From NCBI GenBank assembly GCA_030527105.1, contig JAUNBK010000006.1, positions 1 through 64,000 of the forward strand: a stretch of DNA of 64,000 bases, read 5' to 3'. The translations under genes and the position numbers were made by a program. The notes below the pieces were generated by a model. That model ran no database searches. It was not told the DNA's origin and saw nothing but the letters and a program-made list of their open reading frames with translations. This document shows, piece by piece, positions 53,614 to 63,063 of the stretch. The DNA comes from Planctomycetia bacterium. Lineage in GTDB: Bacteria; Planctomycetota; Planctomycetia; Pirellulales; Thermoguttaceae. Positions within the stretch are counted from its first letter, which is position 1. The number at the start of each line of letters is the position of its first letter.

Positions 53614-54198
53614 TTAAAACCCGCCATAATAGCCGCTTCCATAACCGCTATGTATGTCTTCAATCAATCTTTCGGTTTTTTCCAATTCCCGGAGTAAATT
53701 AGAGCGATCTTCATATTCGTCTCGCCAAATTTTATACATTTCGATGTATTCGTTGTCATAAAATTGGCTTCTGTCCCCGCGGCTTAAATACGCATCTCTC
53801 TCTTTTTTCAAAATGTTGAGAGCTTTCCTAGACCAGTTCAATCCCTCTTTTTGCAAATATCGATTTGATGTTTGGCACCCCTCAATCCACAGTTCGGTTC
53901 CCAACTTGTCCATCGCACGATAATTACCCATTTGTGCGGACTTTCTCATCAGACGCTTGTATTCATACATGTCTCCCATACTCCAAGCATCCAAAGCTTT
54001 TCTGTAGTAGTCATCAGCACTCGTCTCTTTATCATTCGAATCAAGAGAAAGAGGTTCTATCTCGGGAGAAGAAGTGGACGGTGCATCATACGGTTCATCA
54101 AAAAGATTGGTAAAGCGTTGCGCTAGAGTTGAATGCTGCGGAAAGAAGGACAAAATTCCCAGCAAAATGACAAAAAAAGGTTTGAACGTTGTTTTCAT
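53614..54198 (-). CDS. Secreted Sel1-like small protein beside the RiPP locus
   Basis: The 194-residue product has a Sec signal peptide (MKTTFKPFFVILLGILSFFP, cleavage near TLAQ) and a Ser/Asp-rich linker. Helices of Sel1/TPR type follow (YYRKALDAWSMGDMYEYKRL, SAQMGNYRAMDKLGTELW), then a charged helical part, and a Gly/Tyr-rich C-terminus SGYGSGYYGGF. I do not know its function. AAGGAG is 9 nt before the ATG. It is on the same strand as the precursor, 202 nt upstream. Whether it belongs to the RiPP system is unproven. Confidence 0.75.
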   Translation of the reverse strand: MKTTFKPFFVILLGILSFFPQHSTLAQRFTNLFDEPYDAPSTSSPEIEPLSLDSNDKETSADDYYRKALDAWSMGDMYEYKRLMRKSAQMGNYRAMDKLGTELWIEGCQTSNRYLQKEGLNWSRKALNILKKERDAYLSRGDRSQFYDNEYIEMYKIWRDEYEDRSNLLRELEKTERLIEDIHSGYGSGYYGGF

Positions 54199-54234
54199 GA
54201 TAACAAACTCCTTGTAAAAATTGAAACGTCTCGA

Positions 54235-54450
54235 TTAACCAGCAATACTCCATTCGACGAAAGCTGCCGCACCAATCACACAGGGAATCGTCCAGCCCCA
54301 ACGGTCGAGCCAAGGGACTTGACGCCAGGGATGAAGGCGGGAAACATCGGTAGGACGAAGGGGGTAAATGTGGCTGTCTTCCTCCACGTAATATCGCGGC
54401 GAATGGGAAAATCTTAAAATCCCAAAAATCATGACGACGTGGTATTCCAT
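54235..54450 (-). CDS. Small protein with C-terminal hydrophobic segment, unknown
   Basis: The 71-residue product has a short N-terminal segment (MEYHVVMIFGILRFSHS), a polar centre and a hydrophobic C-terminus (WGWTIPCVIGAAAFVEWSIA). The start at 54450 is supported by a strong GGAGGT site 4 nt upstream; a longer in-frame version beginning at 54498 lacks one. The stop is 36 nt before the Sel1-like gene, so the two are likely co-transcribed. No family is recognised. Confidence 0.55.
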   Translation of the reverse strand: MEYHVVMIFGILRFSHSPRYYVEEDSHIYPLRPTDVSRLHPWRQVPWLDRWGWTIPCVIGAAAFVEWSIAG

Positions 54451-54567
54451 GAACACCTCCGGGCCGATTTCGAGCAGGCGTTTGGCGGTACGGAACATAT
54501 TTTACGACTTTACGAAAAATCTTGCCAACAAGATGCGGCAGCGTATCAACTCTTTAGAACGAGCACA

Positions 54568-54591
54568 GAAAATTGCTGAAGTTTTCGTGTG
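54568..54591. repeat. 24-bp direct repeat, copy 1 (copy 2 at 54791-54814)
   Basis: An identical 24-bp sequence (gaaaattgctgaag then ttttcgtgtg) occurs at 54568-54591 and 54791-54814. The two copies flank the candidate RNA segment with 199 bp between them. GAAAA and TTTTC within the unit can form a small stem. Confidence 0.85.
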
Positions 54592-54600
54592 TCTGGGCAT

Positions 54601-54673
54601 AAAAAAAGGGATACGCAAACCGCATCCCACACGAAGGCCTTCAGCTGCCCACATACCCAGATACGCACGTATC
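54601..54673 (-). ncRNA. Candidate small structured RNA or attenuator ending in a terminator
   Basis: On the minus strand a TATAAT box (54685-54680) is followed 7 nt later by GGGGATACGTGCGTATC, which can form a local hairpin. Next come a palindromic GAAGGCCTTC and an intrinsic terminator: GGGATGCG/CGTATCCC, 8-bp stem with one G-T pair and 5-nt loop (54608-54628), then seven T residues (54601-54607). The 5' end GGGATACG can alternatively pair with the terminator arm CGTATCCC, so two exclusive folds exist, as in attenuators. No clear -35 box is seen. Not a known family that I recognise. Confidence 0.45.
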
Positions 54674-55225
54674 CCCTATATTATAGGGATCGCTTCTACA
54701 AGGTATGTATTGATCGGGTACATAGTTACACTACATACACTGGAAAAGAGACATCTTCACAATGGAAAACGCTTCTCTGGCGCTTGCGCCGAAAATTGCT
54801 GAAGTTTTCGTGTGGTACAAGCTAAATCGACGGAATTTAACCTCCGCCTCATTCTACTGGTCATTCTACCACATCTTTTCTCCCTTGTCAAGAGGCAGAC
54901 TCTAAAAATTTAAAAATATTTTAACTTTTTTTCTGTTCGCGCCCGTTTATAACAATATAACTTTTCACCAAGAAACAACTATTTTCGTCAACACGACATT
55001 CTACGCAAGTCTCCATTTGAACAAATCTTACGCTCCGAAATTTTGCGAAATGACTGAAAAGAACGTCCCTCGACTTATCTCTTTCGGGGATATTACGTCT
55101 TGTGAGAAAAAAACACTTCCGCGCGATGACGCTGTTGAATACGATGTGTTAAGAATCCGTCCCAAACGGCACGGTTCCTACTCGCACGGAGGTCGGAATC
55201 GCGCGCCGATAGGATGAAGGGGGTG

Positions 55226-56098
55226 CTATTTCTTGAGATCTTGATACATTTCAAACGCCTGAGCGGCAGTGGCTCCGTTGTGGACGATCTCGCGTACCGC
55301 CTGAATCATCGCGCAGGGAGACTCCGCTTGGAAGATGTTGCGCCCCATGTCGACGCCAGCGGCGCCGTCGCGAATCGCATTGAAGCAAAGCTCCAGCGCC
55401 TCGTTCTCCGGCAGTTTCTTCCCGCCCGCAATCACAATCGGAACCGGGCAGCCAGCCGTGACTTCTTCAAAATTCTCGCAGTAGTACGTCTTCACGAATT
55501 GGCACCCGATCTCGGCGCAGACTCGCGTGGCTAAACCAAGGTATCGCGCGTCGCGCACCATGTCTTTGCCGACCGCCGTGACTCCCAGCGTGGGAAGTCC
55601 GAAGCGCACGCCGTTGTCGATCGCCTGCGCGAGGTTTTGGAGCGAATTGTGCTCATACTGGGCGCCGCAAAAAACCTGCACCGCCATGGCGGAGGCGTTG
55701 AGACGAACCGCATCCTGAATATCGACGCCGAGGCACTCGTAGCTCAGTTCGTTGAGGAGCGTCGCCCCCGTCGTGCAGCGCAGCGCCACGGGTTTGTTGG
55801 AGTCCGCCGGAATGCAAGAGCGTAGCGCGCCACGCGTGCACATGAGCACGTCCGCATACTCGACGAGCGGCGTCACGGTGATGTCCATTCGCTCCAACCC
55901 GGCGGTTGGTCCCATGATATAGCCATGATCGAACGCAAGCATGACGGTGTGTCCGCTTTTCTTGTTGAACATTCGCGTCATGCGGTCTTTTACCCCCCAA
56001 TCATAGCCGTTGAGTCCCTTCAAATAGAACCCTTCGCTTTTAGCGGGCACGTCGGTGTAGAAGTTTTTCGCGATTTTGTTGCCAGAAGCATCTGCCAT
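55226..56098 (-). CDS. Class I aldolase, LsrF-like
   Basis: The 290-residue protein closely follows the LsrF pattern. LsrF is a thiolase/aldolase that cleaves phosphorylated autoinducer-2 breakdown product in enterics, and belongs to the DhnA-type class I aldolase family. Visible signatures are TVMLAFDHGYIMGPTAGLER, ADVLMCTRGALRS, FVKTYYCENFEEV (Schiff-base Lys) and PIVIAGGKKLPENEAL with VDMGRNIFQ. No other lsr gene is present. It starts 39 nt after dhaL, so a role on dihydroxyacetone-type or other ketose phosphates is as plausible as autoinducer processing. Confidence 0.88.
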   Translation of the reverse strand: MADASGNKIAKNFYTDVPAKSEGFYLKGLNGYDWGVKDRMTRMFNKKSGHTVMLAFDHGYIMGPTAGLERMDITVTPLVEYADVLMCTRGALRSCIPADSNKPVALRCTTGATLLNELSYECLGVDIQDAVRLNASAMAVQVFCGAQYEHNSLQNLAQAIDNGVRFGLPTLGVTAVGKDMVRDARYLGLATRVCAEIGCQFVKTYYCENFEEVTAGCPVPIVIAGGKKLPENEALELCFNAIRDGAAGVDMGRNIFQAESPCAMIQAVREIVHNGATAAQAFEMYQDLKK

Positions 56099-56137
56099 TT
56101 TATCTATCCTTTTGGAAATGAGTGTAAAGAATGAAAA

Positions 56138-56761
56138 CTATTGAATTCCCTCAAAAATAAAGCTCCAGGAGGTCGCGCCCGGGTCGGCATTTCCGAGGAC
56201 ACGGTCTCCAAGATTCCGCGCACGCCCGAACTTTGCAAGCATGTTCTCGGTCGCCTTCGCGCCGTCCGCCGCTGCCTTGGCAGCTTTTGCCAATGCGGCA
56301 TCAATCTCAAGCCCCTCTTGAGCCGCAGCGAGAAGCGCATCCACCGCAGGTTTGAGCGCATCCATCATCGTTCGCGCCCCGACCTCAGCCTTCGAAAACT
56401 TAAACATACCGAGGTAGCCCGCCTCAATCAGGTGCGCAATGCCCATCGTGTCCACCGCGTTCGTGTCGGCAGGCATCCCGTTCGCCAATCCCATGAAGAA
56501 CTGTCCCATAAGCGGACCGGCAGAGCCGCCGCCAGCGGACATAGCTCCCATTCCCATTGCCTTAAAGAGCGCGGGGAAGTCCGAAAAACCTTTGGCGTCC
56601 ATCGCACCTTCCGCCTTGTCCACAATTCGCACCATCGTGACGCCGTGGTCTCCGTCGCCCGTCGCGGCATCCAACTTCGTCAGCGTTTCGACGCGCTCGC
56701 GAATCAACGCAAACGATTTTCGAAAACGTTCCATAAACGATTGCAGAGTGATTGTTTGCAT
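56138..56761 (-). CDS. dhaL: Dihydroxyacetone kinase subunit DhaL-like
   Basis: The 207-residue protein has the nucleotide-binding DhaL fold: the metal-binding aspartates in DAATGDGDHGVTM, the glycine segment AMSAGGGSAGPLMGQFF, and C-terminal GDRVLGNADPGATS. DhaL phosphorylates dihydroxyacetone only together with DhaK, which is not in the window. It is the first gene of an apparent two-gene operon with the LsrF-like aldolase. Confidence 0.9.
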   Translation of the reverse strand: MQTITLQSFMERFRKSFALIRERVETLTKLDAATGDGDHGVTMVRIVDKAEGAMDAKGFSDFPALFKAMGMGAMSAGGGSAGPLMGQFFMGLANGMPADTNAVDTMGIAHLIEAGYLGMFKFSKAEVGARTMMDALKPAVDALLAAAQEGLEIDAALAKAAKAAADGAKATENMLAKFGRARNLGDRVLGNADPGATSWSFIFEGIQ

Positions 56762-57023
56762 ATCCTCACACCAGAATAAAAAAGCCTCATTGAATCACAA
56801 TGCCACTACGATACCACATCCCCCCAAAGAAACAAGGGGGGGCTTCAAAATTTATGTTCACCTTTGTCTTATCATACTTCGTGAGTCTCATACATCGTGA
56901 GTCCGTCTTTTGGCGGAGTTTTTGTCCATGGTTGGACCCGCACACCACAGCTCGCGAGGAGCAAATCGCGAAAAGAGTCCCCCACATTTCCTTGTCGGAT
57001 ATTCGCAAGAATCGCAATGCTGC

Positions 57024-57058
57024 ATAAAAAAGGGGTGAGAGAGGAAACCTCACCCCTT
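57024..57058 (-). terminator. Intrinsic terminator of the pilus cluster
   Basis: On the minus strand AAGGGGTGAG and CTCACCCCTT form a perfect 10-bp stem, followed by a T run, 31 nt past the cpaB stop. The rest of the 327-bp gap to dhaL (56762-57088) holds only what may be a decayed reverse R1 (around 56930-56960, cgcacaccacagctcgcgagg). Confidence 0.85.
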
Positions 57059-57088
57059 GAAAAACACCCTGCATTGAGGATAATCAAA

Positions 57089-58063
57089 CTATTGCACGCT
57101 GGGTTCTGGCGTCTGGAGCGCTTCTGGAGTTGCCGGGAGCTTGCGCAAAGTGGGTAGTCCGTCGGCAACTTGCGTCGCGTTGATGGACTCCAAAACCTCT
57201 GCGTTTGTGAATTGGTTCGTACGTTTGCGCGTCGAAATCCACATGTCGGCGGACACCTTCCAATCGTACTCCGGAACGGGAGCTTCCAAACCGAACAAAT
57301 CCAATGGCGCCGTCCGATCTTCCATCGGCTGATTCACCTCCAACTCCGCGCCCTCGGTACTCGGCGCAAGCGTTACGCTGAGCGTTCCGTACTGCTGAGC
57401 AACGATAAGTTTGTTGGCGACATCTTGAGGAGCCGCGATCGTGATATTGCTCATGTTCTTCGAACTTGAAGGATTGTAGGGGAACAAATCCTCGCTCGTC
57501 GCCAATATACGCACGTTTTTGAGGAGCGTGACGGTCGTCTTGTCGGGGAGTTCCGGGTGGGAATCTCCAGAGACCGTGAGCGCAATATTGACGAGAGAGT
57601 CGGGCTGGAGATATCCCGCCACCGACGTGACGACACTCACGGGGATCGTGAGCGCAGTTTCGCCCTCGCGCAGTTTCTCCACCAGCGTGGGAACTTCCCC
57701 AAGCGGATAAACTTCCTTCTCCGTGATCATTTTCACTGCCGGGACCATCACCTTGGTCACTCGTCCGAGGAGCATTTCCTTTCGCGTGAAAGCTCCCTTG
57801 AACGCACCTTTGAGCTCCTCAAAAGGAACTTGATAGGTTTGAAGGTTGTCTTCCGTGAGCGGTGTGTTCGGCGGAATGTTCACTTTCGAAAAAACGACCG
57901 TTGCCATCGGCTGCGCAGGTGCAGGCTTTGCCTCCGGAGCCTTGATCGGCTCTATTCCCCCGGGGCTTTCGCTAAGTTTTACATGAACGGCATACGCAGT
58001 TGCCAATCCAAACAGAATCGCGCAAATGCCCAACATAACCGTTGTAGGACCAGGTGTAGACAT
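57089..58063 (-). CDS. cpaB: Flp pilus assembly protein CpaB/RcpC
   Basis: CpaB is a periplasmic, membrane-anchored component of Tad/Flp pilus systems. The 324-residue protein has one N-terminal membrane helix (VMLGICAILFGLATAYAVHV) and a SAF/beta-clip domain (about 55-120, VVFSKVNIPPNTPLTEDNLQ). An RcpC-type domain follows (ETALTIPVSVVTSVAGYLQP then DSLVNIALT). GGGGAGG precedes the ATG. It is the last gene of a four-gene pilus cluster, 53 nt after the prepilin peptidase. Confidence 0.9.
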   Translation of the reverse strand: MSTPGPTTVMLGICAILFGLATAYAVHVKLSESPGGIEPIKAPEAKPAPAQPMATVVFSKVNIPPNTPLTEDNLQTYQVPFEELKGAFKGAFTRKEMLLGRVTKVMVPAVKMITEKEVYPLGEVPTLVEKLREGETALTIPVSVVTSVAGYLQPDSLVNIALTVSGDSHPELPDKTTVTLLKNVRILATSEDLFPYNPSSSKNMSNITIAAPQDVANKLIVAQQYGTLSVTLAPSTEGAELEVNQPMEDRTAPLDLFGLEAPVPEYDWKVSADMWISTRKRTNQFTNAEVLESINATQVADGLPTLRKLPATPEALQTPEPSVQ

Positions 58064-58116
58064 GTTCTATCCTCCCCAATCACCCTCAAATGTTGTCTAT
58101 TTGAGGGGCTGATCGA

Positions 58117-58731
58117 CTATAAAAAATTCCAAAAGTTTGCAATATTGTTACTATAAAAAATGACGAAGAAGATCAAGACCGCGACGCTCGTTGGCAACGC
58201 TAACGGAAGCATCCGACGCGGTTTCGCTTTCTTCGATTTCTTCTCTCTTCCTGATTTTGCTTCCCTCTGCATCTTGCGAACCTTACGCATCGTCTGGAGC
58301 GGACCAGAAGCGATCAGGATAATGATCGTCAAAAAAGCGGCGCAAAGTATCGTGAGGACGAACAAAATGATCGTCCACGAGATGCCGAGCCAAGCGCCTA
58401 GGGCGGCAAACATTTTCACGTCTCCAAACCCGCCGCCACCAAGGAGAGCAGGCGCGAAAAGGAGCAAAAATCCCACCACGAAACCAGCAATCGACCACAG
58501 CCCAATCCCTAACACCTGAGCGGAGAGCGCGTCCCACAACCCACCGTCTGGGGGAGGGCTTTGGAGCACCCCGAAAGATTGGAGGGCAAAGAGGACGAGG
58601 TGAAAAATCAACCCAGCCGCTGCCGTCGGAACCGTGAGCCAGTTTGGAATCCGGCGCGATCGGCAGTCCGTCGTCGCTGCGGTCAAGATGAACCCAACAA
58701 CTGGTATCGTGAATAAAAGGGTTATAATCAT
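58117..58731 (-). CDS. cpaA: Prepilin peptidase, CpaA/TadV type (A24)
   Basis: An aspartic membrane peptidase that cleaves Flp-type prepilins. The 204-residue protein has about six hydrophobic segments and the two catalytic Asp motifs: TDCRSRRIPNWLT (about residue 22) and GGGGFGDVKMFAALGAWLG (GxGD-like). The basic insert and tail (RKVRKMQREAKSGREKKSKK) precede a final membrane helix. I choose ATG 58731, with GGGAG 9 nt upstream, over a TTG three codons earlier. It lies 5 nt after the pilin-like gene. Confidence 0.88.
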   Translation of the reverse strand: MIITLLFTIPVVGFILTAATTDCRSRRIPNWLTVPTAAAGLIFHLVLFALQSFGVLQSPPPDGGLWDALSAQVLGIGLWSIAGFVVGFLLLFAPALLGGGGFGDVKMFAALGAWLGISWTIILFVLTILCAAFLTIIILIASGPLQTMRKVRKMQREAKSGREKKSKKAKPRRMLPLALPTSVAVLIFFVIFYSNNIANFWNFL

Positions 58732-58736
58732 GCTGG

Positions 58737-59048
58737 TCAACTCCCGCTTCCTTCATCACTTGATGTGGTCGGCGCAGAGGGAGTCGCAGTCGTGTCTCCA
58801 CTATCGTCGCTGTAGTCCTTCGTAATGTAAGGATTGTCGCTGTAGTCCTTCGTAATGTAAGGATTGTCTGTCGCCGAAACGGTGTGACTTACATGAACCG
58901 CCGCGTCCGCCACGTCTGCCATTTTGACGATGATCGTGTCGCGCATCGCGCACATCCCACCGATGATACCAATGACAAGCAGTGTGAGGATAAGTGTCCA
59001 CTCAAATGCCAAAACGCCAGAGGAATCCGTCCATATTCTCTTCCACAT
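58737..59048 (-). CDS. Flp/TadE-type prepilin-like protein 1
   Basis: The 103-residue product has a type IV prepilin-like N-terminus: SSG then VLAFEWTLILTLLVIGII, with Gly at -1 and Glu at +5 relative to the expected cut. A helix and a polar tail follow. The tail contains two identical DNPYITKDYS repeats and an acidic Ser/Thr-rich end. It could be a Flp major pilin or a TadE-like pseudopilin. GGGAG precedes the ATG by 8 nt. It is next to a paralogue and the prepilin peptidase. Confidence 0.82.
   Translation of the reverse strand: MWKRIWTDSSGVLAFEWTLILTLLVIGIIGGMCAMRDTIIVKMADVADAAVHVSHTVSATDNPYITKDYSDNPYITKDYSDDSGDTTATPSAPTTSSDEGSGS
58809..58868 (-). repeat. Tandem 30-bp repeat inside the prepilin-like gene
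   Basis: Two identical 30-bp units (58809-58838, 58839-58868) encode DNPYITKDYS twice. Perfect identity at the DNA level suggests a recent duplication or slippage. Confidence 0.95.
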
Positions 59049-59069
59049 GCGATTTTCTCCCGTTTAGGT

Positions 59070-59396
59070 TCATGGAAATGTGGTGGTTTTCGAGGTTGTG
59101 GCGGCTGCGCCTGCCTTGACCTCAATCGTTACCGTGTCGCTCTCATGACTCATCGCAGGAGCGGAAACCGTGACGGTGGTCGTGTTATCAGGAAGCGTAA
59201 ATTCCTTTTTGAATTCCTCAACACTGTACCCTGCATTCACCGCCGCCAAGGCCTCTGCCGAGTCTGCGAATTTCAAAATCGTAGCATCTCGTACCGCCGC
59301 TAAACCACCGACGATGCCAATCGTCAAAAGGACAAAAATCAGGATCCACTCAAAAGTGAGGACGCCGCGACGTTTTTGGGGTGTTTTCCTATTCAT
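59070..59396 (-). CDS. Flp/TadE-type prepilin-like protein 2
   Basis: The 108-residue product starts MNRKTPQKRRG, then VLTFEWILIFVLLTIGIVGG: Gly at -1, Glu at +5, as in prepilins. It shares FEWxLIxxLLxIGIxGG and RD with its neighbour, so they are paralogues. The C-terminal part is Thr/Ala-rich (TTTVTVSAP). The start at 59396 is preceded by GGAAGGCGG; an ATG five codons earlier is possible. It is first in the cluster pilin, pilin, cpaA, cpaB. Confidence 0.82.
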   Translation of the reverse strand: MNRKTPQKRRGVLTFEWILIFVLLTIGIVGGLAAVRDATILKFADSAEALAAVNAGYSVEEFKKEFTLPDNTTTVTVSAPAMSHESDTVTIEVKAGAAATTSKTTTFP

Positions 59397-59786
59397 AAAA
59401 CCGCCTTCCATTAGTCAATACCAAAGCATTTCTCTCGTATTCTATCGACATCTCTACAAACGAACAATCGTTATTTTCCTAACGAGCGGCGATTTTTTGG
59501 TTCCTTTTTCGCTTGAAAATCGTGTTGTTCCGGTTGTGGGAAGTTTGACGCCGCGCATTTGGAGAAATAATCGGGGGCTATTTTATGCTCATGGCACTTT
59601 ATGCTCGCACTCAGATTTATTTGAGCGCCCGTGCAGAAATGAAGAGGTGAAGCGCAGCGGCAAAAATGGTCATAAAAACCGCGAAAATTTTGGAATTTTT
59701 TGGGATTTGTACTCAAATACACTCTGGATTTCGCCAAAACCTGCCAGCCGACGTACCTATGTCCGAGGACTCGTGAATTTGTTTCG

Positions 59787-59820
59787 TATACTCATCGTGC
59801 TTTATAATACTTCGCGTTAG
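59787..59820 (+). repeat. R1 repeat with internal deletion
   Basis: The left end TATACTCATCGTGCTT is joined directly to TATAATACTTCGCGTTAG, an inverted right end, with the core missing. Confidence 0.7.
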
Positions 59821-59850
59821 AAGTTCGTTTAATCGTCGGTATAAGTCAAG

Positions 59851-59896
59851 AAAAAACATGAGGAGCAACGGGAGAGGTTTTGTCTCTCGCTGCTCC
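59851..59896 (-). terminator. Intrinsic terminator of gdhA
   Basis: On the minus strand GGAGCA then GCGAGAGA pair with TCTCCCG then TGCTCC (one mismatch, one G-T pair), and a T run follows shortly after. It lies 31 nt past the gdhA stop. Confidence 0.75.
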
Positions 59897-59926
59897 CACT
59901 CGTGGAGGCTGGGCTAGTTGGAAAAA

Positions 59927-62670
<2,744 letters not shown>

Positions 62671-63063
62671 AGGAATAATCTATGGGGGATACCGGGGGAT
62701 ATTGGAGGGGCGCAATCGCACAGAGCCACAACAAACACAAAACAGACGGAAGTATAACAAAAAAAAGGAAAGCGTAAAGGGGGTAAGAGGAAAAAAGCAG
62801 CCAGGATGCTCAAAAAGCGATTGCGTTTGAGATTCAATACTATACAAAGCGTTTCGCGCGCGTTTTTTTGCACTCAAACGACTTTTTCAGAAACACGGAC
62901 CAATACATTGAGCCTTCATACAAACGCTCAAATATACTCACCGTACCCTATACTCATTCTCGCTGAAATTCCCGTTTCACACGCCGTTTTGCGAGTTGTT
63001 GTGCACAGATCCAACGGCGAACGGAATCGGGAATTTTAACGAGAAGTATTCAAAAAAGGGCGT
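62671..63063. other. Intergenic stretch with an R1 copy
   Basis: The 393 bp hold the R1 copy at 62949-63053 and otherwise AT-rich sequence with no supported gene. Confidence 0.75.
62949..63053 (+). repeat. R1 dispersed repeat, full copy
   Basis: TATACTCATTCTCGCTG at the left, core TTGCGAGTTGTTGTGCACAG then atccaacggcgaacgg, right end AACGAGAAGTATTCAA. It ends about 10 bp from the stop of the truncated oxidoreductase gene. Confidence 0.85.

Larger units (their letters stand above)
54451..55225. other. Intergenic region with candidate structured RNA
   Basis: Between the small gene at 54450 and the aldolase gene end at 55226 I see direct repeats (54568-54591, 54791-54814), a terminator-ended structured segment (54601-54673) and AT-rich sequence. 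An open frame at 55050-55217 (plus) has no ribosome site and is not supported. Confidence 0.6.
59397..59926. other. Gene-free stretch between pilin cluster and gdhA
   Basis: The 530 bp contain a collapsed R1 element (59787-59820) and the gdhA terminator (59851-59896). The remainder (59397-59786) shows no supported gene. Confidence 0.7.

Noticed and set aside
54601..54690. Signal recognition particle RNA or 6S RNA
   Set aside because: Too short for 6S and lacks the conserved GGAAGG/AGCAGCC loop of SRP RNA.
55050..55217. Small open frame (55 codons) downstream of the candidate RNA
   Set aside because: No ribosome site and no known pattern; could be real but nothing supports it.
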